A stretch of 64,000 nt of DNA from Gracilaria gracilis (taxonomy: Eukaryota > Rhodophyta > Florideophyceae > Gracilariales > Gracilariaceae). The stretch's first letter is position 1; the number at the start of each line of letters is the position of its first letter. Shown in pieces: positions 44,137-53,717 of the stretch. The position numbers and the translations under genes are program-made. The notes under the pieces are model-generated. The model was not told where the DNA came from. It saw only the letters and a program-made list of their open reading frames with translations, and did not search any database. The stretch is taken from NCBI GenBank assembly GCA_030374805.1, contig JARGSG010000004.1, positions 310,001-374,000 on the forward strand. Reading direction: 5' to 3'.

Positions 44137-45729
44137 TTACTTCTCTGGGCTTTCGTCTAGATCAGCGGCCGAAGTGGAGGGGCTATCGACAGGCTCTGCG
44201 GGTGAGATACCACTTCTCCTTCGGACAAAGGCGATTAGGTTTGCTGCGTGATGAATTACAGAAGGCATATTCTTATTACCTGCACCGGACTTGCAAGGAC
44301 CAATTTGTCCACCTGCGAAGCATCCAGTGATTGGCACACCTGTTGCAAACTCTGTCAGGTTCTTCGTTTCTATGCGTGGCTCACGGAAGAGAGCACGCCC
44401 ACGATCATTGTCAACGAAGACCATCGCTCCAAAAGGCGGATTGCTGTATCCAACTAAAGAATTGGCCAATTCCGAACGCTTGTATCTTTGTATATTGGCG
44501 TCCAGAGCCTTTTCCGCGGCTTCGGGTTCTTGTAAGAAAAAGCGAATGCGCTGACCAGGACGCACGTTGTGGGCGATAGCAATACCACCGCCTTCCATAT
44601 CAACTCCTCTTACATGCCGAATAAGAAAAGCTTCTGAGTCAGTGTCTGAATTGGCAACAGATTCAACAGCGACGCCTACTTGCAATTGATCTTGCATAAG
44701 AACCTTTTCCTGGGGAGTGGCGTATGATATTATACTCTTCAAATGCGACATTGCTGACATGAGGGTGGACGGGCGTCCAACCAACTCCATTTCCCGTACG
44801 ATTCCACCGGAAACCTTACGAACTTCATATAGAGGTCCTATGGAACGACAGCCAGCAGAGACAAGACAGTCCAGCTCAATATCACCCGTTAAAGCGATTC
44901 CCACCAAACCGGAGTCTCTCAGAGAAGAAGAGTGTGGCGAAAGGACATCTCTAGGCAATGTACAAAACATGTGTCCCCCGGAAAAAGCCGCAGCGGCAGA
45001 GGCAAGTGAGCCAACAGCACAACTACCGGGATATGCAAACTCCAGGCCAGATAGAAACGTGTCGAGCTCTCCCCTTTCCGCGAAGCTGGGATCCGACAGC
45101 ACGATGAATGCTGGGGGGTTGTTCGCGTGGTCTGGATTCGAAACAAGGTGCCTCCATTCGATTTGCCTGGCATCCGGATTAGGTATGTCATCGGGCATCA
45201 CGTGGAATGTGGATATTTTCACTTTGGGAAGTCGAGCAAGCGTAATCGAAACCGAAGGTACATCCTGTAGTTCAACGACATCGCTCAAGGGACCGCTACC
45301 AATAACTCCATCAGAAGTGCATCCCAGAACAGCTTTCAGCTCTGGAACCAGAGCACGAAGACGAGGGACCACCAAGTCTAGCGAGTCGCGGCCGGATGGA
45401 CCGATATTAGATAGGCTATAGCGCACCGAAACGAAGACGAGAGCGAGATGAGGAGGCCCTCCGGGACCAAGTTTTGAAAGAGCACGGGATACAGCTTCGG
45501 TCAATGCAGAACTCAACGTGGGGGCGGATGAGGCCGCGGTGGAAAACACGAGCTGCGGTGCTTCCTCCTCCGCGTTCTTTGATGGCACCGGATTCTCCTG
45601 GGCTGTGCATAGCGGACGCTGACGACGGGGTACATGGAGGACTCTACGGGATGCACGACATCGCAAGGAGGGTGGAGAGCGTCTCAATCGAGTGAGACAA
45701 GGGGCATGTGGAACGAAAGCAGCAGGCAT
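44137..45729 (-). CDS. FIST-domain protein (FIST_N plus FIST_C), probably organelle-targeted
   Basis: A 530-residue protein from ATG 45729. The first 45 residues are rich in Arg and Ser and lack acidic residues (RLRRSPPSLRCRASRRVLHV), like a plastid or mitochondrial transit peptide. The FIST_N sensory domain follows (about residues 60-330; LKAVLGCTSDGVIGSGPLSD, and CAVGSLASAAAAFSGGHMFC), then FIST_C (about 340-490; VRPGQRIRFFLQEPEAAEKA, GAMVFVDNDRGRALF, and ITGCFAGGQIGP). FIST proteins are thought to bind small ligands such as amino acids in bacterial signalling; the closest type may be cyanobacterial. No kinase or F-box is fused. The C-terminal tail is Ser/Pro-rich. It is divergent from the NUMOD3 gene, sharing a short promoter. 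Confidence 0.9.
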   Translation of the reverse strand: MPAAFVPHAPCLTRLRRSPPSLRCRASRRVLHVPRRQRPLCTAQENPVPSKNAEEEAPQLVFSTAASSAPTLSSALTEAVSRALSKLGPGGPPHLALVFVSVRYSLSNIGPSGRDSLDLVVPRLRALVPELKAVLGCTSDGVIGSGPLSDVVELQDVPSVSITLARLPKVKISTFHVMPDDIPNPDARQIEWRHLVSNPDHANNPPAFIVLSDPSFAERGELDTFLSGLEFAYPGSCAVGSLASAAAAFSGGHMFCTLPRDVLSPHSSSLRDSGLVGIALTGDIELDCLVSAGCRSIGPLYEVRKVSGGIVREMELVGRPSTLMSAMSHLKSIISYATPQEKVLMQDQLQVGVAVESVANSDTDSEAFLIRHVRGVDMEGGGIAIAHNVRPGQRIRFFLQEPEAAEKALDANIQRYKRSELANSLVGYSNPPFGAMVFVDNDRGRALFREPRIETKNLTEFATGVPITGCFAGGQIGPCKSGAGNKNMPSVIHHAANLIAFVRRRSGISPAEPVDSPSTSAADLDESPEK

Positions 45730-46036
45730 GGTTTGTCGTTGCTAGTAGCACGAGGTCGGCGTGTCGCGCGGAGTGCGGGCTGGGCAATGAGCCCAAAAAG
45801 AAAATCGAGCGCAGTGCACGTGGCGATACGGAGATCGTGTGATTTGCCTCGATCGTGTGCGCCCTTTCATAATTGGTCAGCACTCGTTCCAATTGCGTAC
45901 TTGTCGCAGGCTCTCAACCTCTCGTCTCTATCCCACCAGGTCCTATCTACTCGCTTCCAACGGAAGTGCCTTCCCCGTGCCTGCACAATGCACGAAGGTA
46001 ACCAGTTCCGCTCGGTTCGCTTCAGATGTCACTCCA

Positions 46037-46957
46037 ATGCAGGCAGCCTTCGTAACTCTGTCGAAGCCGCTGGCGCATTCTGATACCTCACCTGCAATAT
46101 GCAAAAGGCGACCCAGAATACATCATCGTCCAGTCATCTGGACAATAACCTCGCGACGAGGAATACAAAAAGACACCCAAAACACCCCTCCACCGGATGG
46201 CGAAACGCCAGCGAACGATAGCAGGAGACGACGGATGCCCATGCCACCTGAAACGCGCAAGAAGATATCTGATGCGCTCAAGGGTCGTCGAAAGTCCGCT
46301 GAGCACCGGGAATCCCTTCGCCGTCGCTTTGAAGGATCTCAGAACCCAATGTACGGACGCAAGCGTTCCGCTGAGAGCCGGGCGAAGATTTCTCGCGCAA
46401 TGGCCGCCAAAGCTAAGCAAAAGAAGTCAGCGGAGCAACCTGATAAGCCTCCAGTGCAAGAAGAAGCGCTCGATCAGCTAAGAGAAAAGGCCAAGGAATC
46501 CAGGTTAATCACATCCGTTACAGAGGAACCAGAGAAGCGTGTGCGGAGGAGAGCAGCTCATGATGAACTAGAATCTGCTCATGTGGACAGAATACTCAAG
46601 AGAGTGGCCAAATTCGAACAACCTCCGGAATCCGTTGTAAGAGCCCTCAATAGCAATCGCGAAAAGCGGATAACCAGAGCGAATCAAAGACGTATAGAAA
46701 ATCGCTCGCAAGAGCTTCCACCCAATGAACAGCCATCACAAATACCAAACCCGCAGCCCGAGGCGAACAAACGATCAAGAACATCAGAAGCAAAGAACAA
46801 GGCTCATGCGAAGTGCTCCCTTTGCAAAGGAACGGGGTTGATGGAATGCCCCAGATGCATCATTTCTGGCATCCCGAGTTCTCGATGTGAATTATGTTTC
46901 GGTGCTGGTGGAGTGTTCTGTGACACCTGCAATGGTGTCGGGGCTTTAGTGGAATGA
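46037..46957 (+). CDS. NUMOD3-like plus DnaJ-type zinc-finger protein
   Basis: From ATG 46037 the product has 306 residues. Around residues 65-120 are two NUMOD3-like DNA-binding motifs (TRKKISDALKGRR, SQNPMYGRKRSAESRAKIS). A long charged helical middle follows. The C terminus is a DnaJ-type zinc finger with CSLCKGTGLMECPRC and CELCFGAGG..CDTCNGVG, as in BSD2-like plastid proteins. NUMOD3 is best known from homing endonucleases, but no nuclease domain is present. The frame is open upstream to 45791 and reads like a transit peptide (QLRTCRRLSTSRLYPTRSYL) but has no ATG, so the real start may lie in an upstream exon; a frame beginning MSPKRKSS at 45787 could be part of it. The function is unknown; a plastid role is plausible. 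Confidence 0.75.
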   Translation: MQAAFVTLSKPLAHSDTSPAICKRRPRIHHRPVIWTITSRRGIQKDTQNTPPPDGETPANDSRRRRMPMPPETRKKISDALKGRRKSAEHRESLRRRFEGSQNPMYGRKRSAESRAKISRAMAAKAKQKKSAEQPDKPPVQEEALDQLREKAKESRLITSVTEEPEKRVRRRAAHDELESAHVDRILKRVAKFEQPPESVVRALNSNREKRITRANQRRIENRSQELPPNEQPSQIPNPQPEANKRSRTSEAKNKAHAKCSLCKGTGLMECPRCIISGIPSSRCELCFGAGGVFCDTCNGVGALVE

Positions 46958-47639
46958 TGTCAGTATCCTGTCCATGTTGAATCAACCTACACAGTTTTCT
47001 GCCATACGGTCGGTCTCGATTATAAATCGCATGGTCTACATCCTTTCTCGCTTCCATCAATAACTGCTGTAACCTATCCTTCGCTATGATGTGCGAAGGA
47101 TTTTTACATGAATTAAGCCGACATTCTTACTGCTTACCGTCTATAGATATGTCTCAGTTGATGTTCTTAATCACTGAGTATCTGCATGGGACACTGAAGT
47201 CTTGTCCCGGAATTCAAGTCTTCATGCATGCCAACAGGATCCGTTGGAGACCATCCGAGACTTCCACTTGCTGGGAAAGCGCATGCTCGTTGCGCATTCT
47301 TGTAGGGAACTAGACTTGCTGAGAGGAAGAACAGGGTTGCCCAATGTACTGAGCTGTGGCAGACGGTGTCAAATTGGGCCACATTGGTCACTGCTTTACA
47401 GAAAATTGGATCACCCTCAGTGGCATGGTCCGTAGGATGGAGCAGATGAGCCTCTCTGGTCGCATGCGCATGTTTGCTACGGACGAGGAACGAGCCTCGT
47501 CGTGGCTTCCAGGAGTAACTTGTCACCCTCTGGGCCGGTTGACAGTTTGCGATATCTACTAATCTGCAGTATCATCTTCCTTGCCCTAGGATCGTTAAAC
47601 ACATCTCGCTCTCGATATAAACTATTTTGTACTTTGACT
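46958..47639. other. Intergenic region before PGDH
   Basis: About 680 bases with small frames lacking motifs. The PGDH frame is open from 47502 but only through a GTG, not an ATG. Confidence 0.5.
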
Positions 47640-48974
47640 ATGGCAAACCAGGTGAGAATGCCAACCTCCCCGCTTCTTTCTACATCGCCGCCGAACGGTC
47701 TGGCCCCTCTCTTGGCAGCTTCTCCAGTAGAGTCCTTCATGGATCGTGTGCCGCAGTATTCCTTTGCTAAGTCGAAGATTAAAGTGCTGATCTTGGAGAA
47801 CATTCACCAATCTGCCGTTAACATTTTCAACTCAGAGACGTTTAACATTGAAACGGTGCCTAAAGCGCTCCTTGAGAAAGAGCTTGTTGATCGTATCCGT
47901 GGCGTTCATCTCCTATGTATCAGATCGAAAACGAAAGTTACTAAAGCGGTTGTACAAGCGGCGGACAAGTTGCTTGCAATTGGATGCTTTTGCATAGGCA
48001 CAGATCAAGTCGATCTTGTTGCGGCTGAGGAGCACGGTATTCCTGTTTTCAACGCTCCTTTCTCGAACACTCGTTCGGTTGCGGAGCTCGTCATCGGGGA
48101 GATCATAGCTCTTTCACGGAAGCTATGTGATAAATCCCGGGATGCCCACAAGGGCACATGGAGCAAGACTGCTAAAGGCTGTGCAGAAGTCCGCGGAAAA
48201 ACACTCGGTATCATTGGGTACGGGCATATTGGTTCTCAGCTGTCTGTGCTGGCTGAAGCCCTTGGTCTGAAAGTCATTTATTACGATGTCGTTTCTGTGC
48301 TTCCCATCGGAAATGGACAAGCTGTTGGCTCCATGGATGAGCTCTTTGCTGCAGCTGATTTTGTTTCCCTTCATGTTCCGAAGGCCCCCTCGACTAACAA
48401 TTTGATTTCTAGTACCGAACTAGCCAAGATGAAGAAGGGCTCCTATCTAATTAACGCTTCTCGTGGTACTGTGGTGGACATCGATGCTTTGGCTTGCGCT
48501 TTGAAAGAAGGCCACTTAGCCGGAGCTGCTGTAGACGTGTTCCCGTCAGAGCCAGCGAAGAACGGACCTGGATTTGAGTCTCCTCTTTGCGGACTGGAAA
48601 ACGTGATTCTTTCGCCCCATATTGGAGGATCCACAGCCGAGGCACAGCAGAACATTGGCATCGAAGTGTCAACAGCCCTCATCAAGCATGTGAACCTCGG
48701 CGCCACGATTGGTGCTGTGAACTTTCCCAATCTTGACCTGCCAATTTCTGTCGATTGTCACAGGATTCTCAACGTGCATCGAAACGTACCAGGCGTGCTC
48801 ACTGCCATCAATGGCATCTTATCAGATACGAAGAGCAATGTCACCGCTCAAATGCTTGGTACCTCCACTACCATTGGCTACATAATCATCGATCTTAACA
48901 AGGAGACGAGTGGTGACACCAAGTCAGCCATTTCTGACCTGGAAACCTCAATATCCACCAGAATTCTTTTCTAA
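47640..48974 (+). CDS. D-3-phosphoglycerate dehydrogenase
   Basis: A 444-residue enzyme of the SerA/SER3 type with a C-terminal ACT domain and no intervening domain. It oxidises 3-phosphoglycerate to 3-phosphohydroxypyruvate with NAD, the first step of the phosphorylated serine pathway. Visible: IGCFCIGTDQVDL (substrate loop), the Rossmann motif GKTLGIIGYGHIGSQ, the catalytic Arg in LINASRGTVVD, the Glu region AAVDVFPSEP, and the catalytic His in LSPHIGGSTAEAQ. The ACT domain reads VHRNVPGVLTAINGILSD and GYIIIDLN. The start was chosen at ATG 47640; the longer frame begins with GTG. The N-terminal 45 residues are Ser/Pro-rich and not clearly a transit peptide, so a cytosolic enzyme is possible. 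Confidence 0.96.
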   Translation: MANQVRMPTSPLLSTSPPNGLAPLLAASPVESFMDRVPQYSFAKSKIKVLILENIHQSAVNIFNSETFNIETVPKALLEKELVDRIRGVHLLCIRSKTKVTKAVVQAADKLLAIGCFCIGTDQVDLVAAEEHGIPVFNAPFSNTRSVAELVIGEIIALSRKLCDKSRDAHKGTWSKTAKGCAEVRGKTLGIIGYGHIGSQLSVLAEALGLKVIYYDVVSVLPIGNGQAVGSMDELFAAADFVSLHVPKAPSTNNLISSTELAKMKKGSYLINASRGTVVDIDALACALKEGHLAGAAVDVFPSEPAKNGPGFESPLCGLENVILSPHIGGSTAEAQQNIGIEVSTALIKHVNLGATIGAVNFPNLDLPISVDCHRILNVHRNVPGVLTAINGILSDTKSNVTAQMLGTSTTIGYIIIDLNKETSGDTKSAISDLETSISTRILF

Positions 48975-49274
48975 GAGTAGAACCGGTAGCCAAATAAAGA
49001 AAGATAACAAAAACTAAAGCGAAGCACGATTGCATGCTTCGTTGAGAGCAGGGACCCTGCTGCATGGTTGATTTACCAATCCACAACCCCTGCGAACTGT
49101 GATATGTTAAAGAGTATCTGTTGCTGAACTGGAACGAAACCGACAAATTCGCCAGAGAAGTGTACGTCGGAAGGCGTGCGAAGGACAAGTGCTTTTGTTT
49201 CATTTACAAATCATGACGAATCGAGAGTTAGCTTGATGTTTGCCAGAGGCTAAGCAATGATGTCCAAAACGTGC

Positions 49275-50146
49275 TCATGCCTTCGACTGTACAGCTTCTG
49301 AAATCCATTCAAAGCCTTCTTTAAGGCCATCCCCTCGCAGTGCACTTGTTGCAATAATGGTCCATTTCTTGTCAACAATTGAAGATAAACCCAACGCCTC
49401 TGCGATTTCGGCGGCAGCGAGGGCTTCTGGCATGTCTTGTTTGTTGGCGAAAACACAAACCACGGCGTTCTTCAACTCGTCTTCCTCTATAATACTCATA
49501 AGTTCGCGTTTTGCGATTTGCATGCGATCTTTGTCACAACTATCAACGACGAATATTACAGCTTCTTGTTCTTGATAATACGATCTCCAGTAGGGTCTTA
49601 TACTCTCTTGGCCACCCAAGTCCCATACTTGAGCCTTTAATTTGCCAATCTCTGTTTTGATGTTCGTAAATGTGCGCAGGTTAGCCACTCGCCGAAAATG
49701 TGGTTGGAGTATGCATACCGCCGGTGGGAATGATTCATAACATACCGAGTTGCTCCGCATTAAAGCCAATCGCTATCGAAATGCAAAAAGAGGGGCAGGC
49801 GAGAACAAGGTTGTGAGTGATTATGCTCATTCAAAAAGCAATGGTGCTCCGGATCGATGATCAGTCAAGAGGCAACGCGTGAAAGCAATAAACGTACTCG
49901 GTACAGTGCTATGAAAGGTACCCTCTTTCATTCGGTATAGTATTGATGTCTTGCCCGCTGTTTCGCATGAAACCAACAAATTGTGCACATAGGTCGCATC
50001 GCACGGCATAAGTGGGCAGTCAGCTACTGGCGGCGGTTGTTGTGTGTCGGAGCGCAAGACATACCATTATCGAGCCCGAGAATAAGAATTCTAATCTCTT
50101 TGTCGCCAAACAGCGACGCTATTAAGCGAGACAATGCGGCTCCCAT
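49275..50146 (-). CDS. ARL1: ARL1, ARF-like small GTPase (four exons)
   Basis: Exons on the minus strand: 50146-50065, 49957-49898, 49772-49746 and 49651-49275. All introns are GT-AG (donors GTATGT, GTACGT, GTATGT). The product is 181 residues, exactly the usual ARL1 length. It starts MGAALSRLIASLFGDKEIRI with the myristoylatable Gly2, then GLDNAGKTS (P loop), VPTIGFNAE (switch I), VWDLGGQESIRPYWR (switch II, typical of ARL1), FANKQDMPEAL (NKxD) and TSAL (G5). ARL1 recruits golgins to the trans-Golgi. The third exon is only 27 bases. For the last exon I chose the acceptor at 49652-49653 because it restores the family length; an acceptor further upstream would add 12 residues. It is divergent from METTL1. 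Confidence 0.93.
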
Positions 50147-50622
50147 GATGAAGAACAGAAGCGCAGTTTCAGCAGCGTAACGAGGCGCAAACGGTCAAAA
50201 ACGAACGTGATACTGACGCGTATTGAGACAAACCGTTGTACTTGATGGAGCAAAGCCAGAGAGAGCGGAGGGGGGGGGGCGACGATTGAGGAGGCTGTGC
50301 AGAGTAGGTCGCGGGCGGAACGTTAAACAACCTCGCCGCGCGTAAACCCTGGGAAACGAGCGCCCTGAGGAAGACCAAACCATGAGCGCCAGGTGCTAAT
50401 GCAAGCACACCAATCCGCCACATAGTGTAAGCACGCACGCTGCTGTCACCGAGAAGGGGTCCAATTTGCCGTCCATGCCAAAGGGACAAAATCGCGAACC
50501 AAAAAGCGGCACCTTTTGCTTCGCCGTGCCGCGCCATCGTCCTTTTCGCCGGCCACAGATGCATCATCGCCCACCAGCTCGCCCCCGGGTGATCAAGCGC
50601 GTTGTGCCCCGGTACAACAGTC
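50147..50622. promoter_or_regulatory. Shared divergent promoter region of ARL1 and METTL1
   Basis: 476 bases lie between the two start codons, so both promoters must be here. It contains a run of G near 50269-50279. No TATA box at a convincing distance was seen. Confidence 0.5.
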
Positions 50623-51411
50623 ATGCCGACGACGGTTCAGGAAACCACGACGACAAACATGCTGCATCCATCAACATCAGCTGCGACTGGCGGACCGGAT
50701 GATGAAGCACGCGTGCGATGGATGATCAGCAAGCGCGATTTTCGAGCCCGTGCTCATTCCAATCCTTTGAACGATGGCCTGTTCGAGCCGCCGCTCACCC
50801 CGTCCGACTTGCAAATGGACAAGCTGTTCGCCAACCCTCTGTCTTCGAAGGTGGATTGGTGCGACATAGGATGTGGATACGGTGGTTTGCTCGCCAGTCT
50901 CAGCACCGCCTTCCCACACAAGCTCATGCTTGGCCTGGAAATTCGAGATCGGGTGGCACAGTTTTGTCGCCAACGAGTGCGCGAAATGCGCCAGCAATAC
51001 CCGGGCAGCTACGGGAATGTGGCCTTTGAAAGAACCAATGCCATGAAGTTTCTTCCCAACTACTTTGCGAAAGCAAGTTTGGAAAAGCTTTTCTTCTGTT
51101 ACCCAGACCCTCACTTCAAGCGCAAGAAAAACCGCCAACGAATCATTTCTGCACAGCTGCTGGCGGAGTACGCATACGTGCTGGAGGAGAATACAGGCGT
51201 GGCCTATGTGGTAACTGACGTCCCGGAGCTTTTTGAATGGATGGTGTCCCACTTTGAAGCACATCCGCTGTTCGAAAGACGTTCTCAACAAGAGCATTCT
51301 CAGGATGCTGTGTCTCGATACGTGCGTGATATGACCGATGAGGCTCAGCGAGTGGAGAAAAGCGATCGAAACAAGCAAGACGCCTCATTTCGTCGATTGC
51401 CAAACCCATAG
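50623..51411 (+). CDS. TRM8: tRNA (guanine-N7-)-methyltransferase, METTL1/TRM8 type
   Basis: A 262-residue protein from ATG 50623 (the frame opens earlier only with TTG). It methylates G46 in the variable loop of tRNAs, with WDR4/TRM82 as partner. Eukaryotic-type motifs are visible: RAHSNPLNDGLFEPP, the AdoMet loop CDIGCGYGGLLASLS, LGLEIRDRVAQF, NAMKFLPNYF, the catalytic CYPDPHFKRKKNRQRIIS, and LLAEYAYVL. YVVTDVPELFEWMVSHFEAH and HPLFERR complete the family pattern. A plastid-type relative lies 10 kb away (60784-61755). No intron. Confidence 0.96.
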   Translation: MPTTVQETTTTNMLHPSTSAATGGPDDEARVRWMISKRDFRARAHSNPLNDGLFEPPLTPSDLQMDKLFANPLSSKVDWCDIGCGYGGLLASLSTAFPHKLMLGLEIRDRVAQFCRQRVREMRQQYPGSYGNVAFERTNAMKFLPNYFAKASLEKLFFCYPDPHFKRKKNRQRIISAQLLAEYAYVLEENTGVAYVVTDVPELFEWMVSHFEAHPLFERRSQQEHSQDAVSRYVRDMTDEAQRVEKSDRNKQDASFRRLPNP

Positions 51412-52121
51412 AACAGCCTCGGACACATCGCGCTGAAACACGTTTTGGTGCAATCATCCATCTAACTACATCTAATTGCCAGTCTAGCGTTCCCTATTTT
51501 GGGGAGCACTTTTCCATTAACGAGACTAGACGTGCAGAGTGGAAACAATAAGCTTTGAAGCGGGAGAGTTTATTCCATGGAGGAGAATCTTCACTAGCAT
51601 CCCAACATGGACACTTAAAGCTGCGTGTCGCTCTACGGCTAGATGTGTAGCACGACCGTTACCGCCGATTGGTTACATGCGTGTTCACAAATGACGCAAT
51701 TTAAAAGGTGAAGCTTCCCACATGAACGGAAGCACTTGGAAATTTTTGTGCATGCTTCGTGAAAAAGCTTTCCAGCACCGGACACGAGCGCGCGCTGCGA
51801 TTATAAACATACACAAGTGCGCTTTAAAAACATACAAGCTTCGTGTCCGCCTCCGTAGTAGCACATGGCGGCGTGCTGATGCCAATGGTGGTGCACTGTT
51901 CTTGCGTACGTTCCTACGCCGTCAGCAGCCAGCACATTTCCCTGTGTGGAATTGGAATCGAACGCGAACTCTGGACGTGGAAAGACTAATCTGACAGCTT
52001 TGGTTAGTTGGAGGTTTGTACGGCTACGGATACGGGCACTTTTCTAGCACTGTTTTGAACAAGAGTACATTTTGAAGGCGTGAAGAGGAAGCGAGTGCGC
52101 TGCGATCTGGAAGGTTGAAAG
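51412..52121. other. Intergenic region, no recognised gene
   Basis: About 710 bases. A plus frame of 90 codons (51722-51994) has no motif and is probably not a gene. The end contains the leader of the next gene. Confidence 0.45.
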
Positions 52122-53336
52122 ATGGCCAACGTGCTACGCAAAGTGTTTAGCGAGGAAGTTGAGCGGAAGAAGCAAAGCATAAGGTTGCGCAAAGTGGTGA
52201 GCGAAGGCGCCAGCAATCCGGGCAACCATGAGGGTGCGAACATGATAGAAGCAGTGACGCAGAGTAGCGACCAAGACGTTGGGCAGGCAAAAGTGATTCG
52301 ACATGCAAAGCGACCGATCGAATTGCTTCCGAGATTCCCCACACTGACGTGGACACACTCCAGCTCAAGCATGGAGGAAATGGCGAGCAGTGTGGGTTTG
52401 ACGGCGGATAACGCGAGGCTGGTGCGAGAGATACTGAAGGGGTTGAATCAAAGATTGGCAGAGCGATGTGACGTGGTACTAGGAAGTCGTGAAGAAGGAA
52501 CGATGAGCGACGTGGCGCAAGGGCGCAAACTAAGTACACGGGACGAAGACGTACGTCGGCGACACGAACACGTGAAAGGCATGGTGGAATGTATGCCTGC
52601 TCTACTAAGCAGCGAGACGGACGACGATGACTCGGCTCTGACGGACGTGCGCAACGCGCTGGTGGGCGAACTACAGGACCTGTACAGCATCATGTGGTCG
52701 ATGGAGTGTCGCAAGTACGACGTGTGCAGCGACGACATACACGCAGCGTTCGCGTGGCTCAAGCTGTTCGAAGACGCGACGCGCGTGTACCTGGCCATGA
52801 GCGAAGCGTGTGTGTACTCGGCCAACAAGCTGGACGAGTGCGACGAACTGACGGGCGAGCTGTTGCTCGCGCGGCGCCACGCGCTCAAGCGCCATGTGGT
52901 GCAGAAGCTGGACGCGCTGCAACCGCTCAAGCGCATGCTGCTAGCGCTGGACCGCAAGGCGGGCTCGCAGCTGCGCGCGCTGCGCGCCGGCGTGGACGCG
53001 GTGTCCACCGCCATTCTGCGGCTGCTGCAGGCCGAGAGCCGACAGCTGCCGGCGCTGCTGGCGGCGCGCGACGACGCGCTGTGGGCGCGGCGCCGGCTGC
53101 TGGCGGCCGTGCGCGCCGCCAAGCACGGGCGCGAGCTGCTGGTGCTGCTGTCGCGCGGCGCGCGTAGTCAACGCGCGCGCGCGGTGTGGAACGCCGAGCT
53201 GCGCGGCGCGGAGCCGGCCGCGGCGCGCGTGCTGCGCTGCCACGCGCAGTACGTCGCGGCGTTCCAGCGCGCGCGGCGCGAGTACTGCGCCGCGTATGAG
53301 CGCCTGGTGGCGCTGTTGGACGCGCGTCTGCGTTGA
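52122..53336 (+). CDS. Unrecognised helical protein, 404 residues
   Basis: An open frame from ATG 52122 to TGA 53336. The N terminus (about 1-85) is basic and polar; the rest is predicted helix throughout, with few Pro and Gly and with heptad-like patterns, for example around HALKRHVVQKLDALQPLKRM and LLAAVRAAKHGRELLVLLSR. The overall shape (long amphipathic helices, about 300 residues) recalls BAR or other lipid- or tether-type helical bundles, but I do not recognise a signature, so no function is given. Base composition changes along the gene: the last 500 bases are strongly GC-rich with repeated GCGCGC, and codons end mostly in G or C, unlike the first third. Shadow frames on the minus strand in that part result from this. 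Confidence 0.7.
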   Translation: MANVLRKVFSEEVERKKQSIRLRKVVSEGASNPGNHEGANMIEAVTQSSDQDVGQAKVIRHAKRPIELLPRFPTLTWTHSSSSMEEMASSVGLTADNARLVREILKGLNQRLAERCDVVLGSREEGTMSDVAQGRKLSTRDEDVRRRHEHVKGMVECMPALLSSETDDDDSALTDVRNALVGELQDLYSIMWSMECRKYDVCSDDIHAAFAWLKLFEDATRVYLAMSEACVYSANKLDECDELTGELLLARRHALKRHVVQKLDALQPLKRMLLALDRKAGSQLRALRAGVDAVSTAILRLLQAESRQLPALLAARDDALWARRRLLAAVRAAKHGRELLVLLSRGARSQRARAVWNAELRGAEPAAARVLRCHAQYVAAFQRARREYCAAYERLVALLDARLR

Positions 53337-53667
53337 CGCGCCGCCGCATACGTGGCTGCGCCACCGTCTATCCACCTGTGAGGGTTAGCGTTCTATGTAG
53401 AATCTACATTGTAGATATCTATCATACTGGTCCAGTACAACTCTCATCTACTCGTGCTGTAAAGCATTTCGCTGCTTTTGGCGCGCCTGAGCGCGCGCTC
53501 ACCACCTGACACACTTTGTCGACTCGCCATCTCGCGCCTATCATAGCTCAAGCCTAGCTCAAGCCCCCCGCGTCGTGCTACCATTGCGGATAGTGTACCT
53601 TCGCGCGGCCGCGTCTGACGTTCTCGCGCCCGTCTCGTCGCTCGAGACTCACTACCCACTACCACCA

Positions 53668-53690
53668 CCCCCCCCCCCCCCCCCCCCCCC
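53668..53690 (+). repeat. Run of 23 C just upstream of the kinase gene
   Basis: A homopolymer of 23 C after ACCACCA ends 27 bases before the kinase ATG, so it would lie in the 5' leader. The exact length is uncertain in any assembly. Confidence 0.85.
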
Positions 53691-53717
53691 ATCCCATCCT
53701 CTTCCCCACACCACACC

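Noticed and set aside
46230-46420. Homing endonuclease
   Set aside because: The NUMOD3-like motifs are present but no GIY-YIG or HNH nuclease domain is.
52448-53375. Three long minus-strand frames over the helical protein gene
   Set aside because: Arg/Ala/Ser-rich shadows caused by high GC content; the plus-strand frame has a coherent helical protein.
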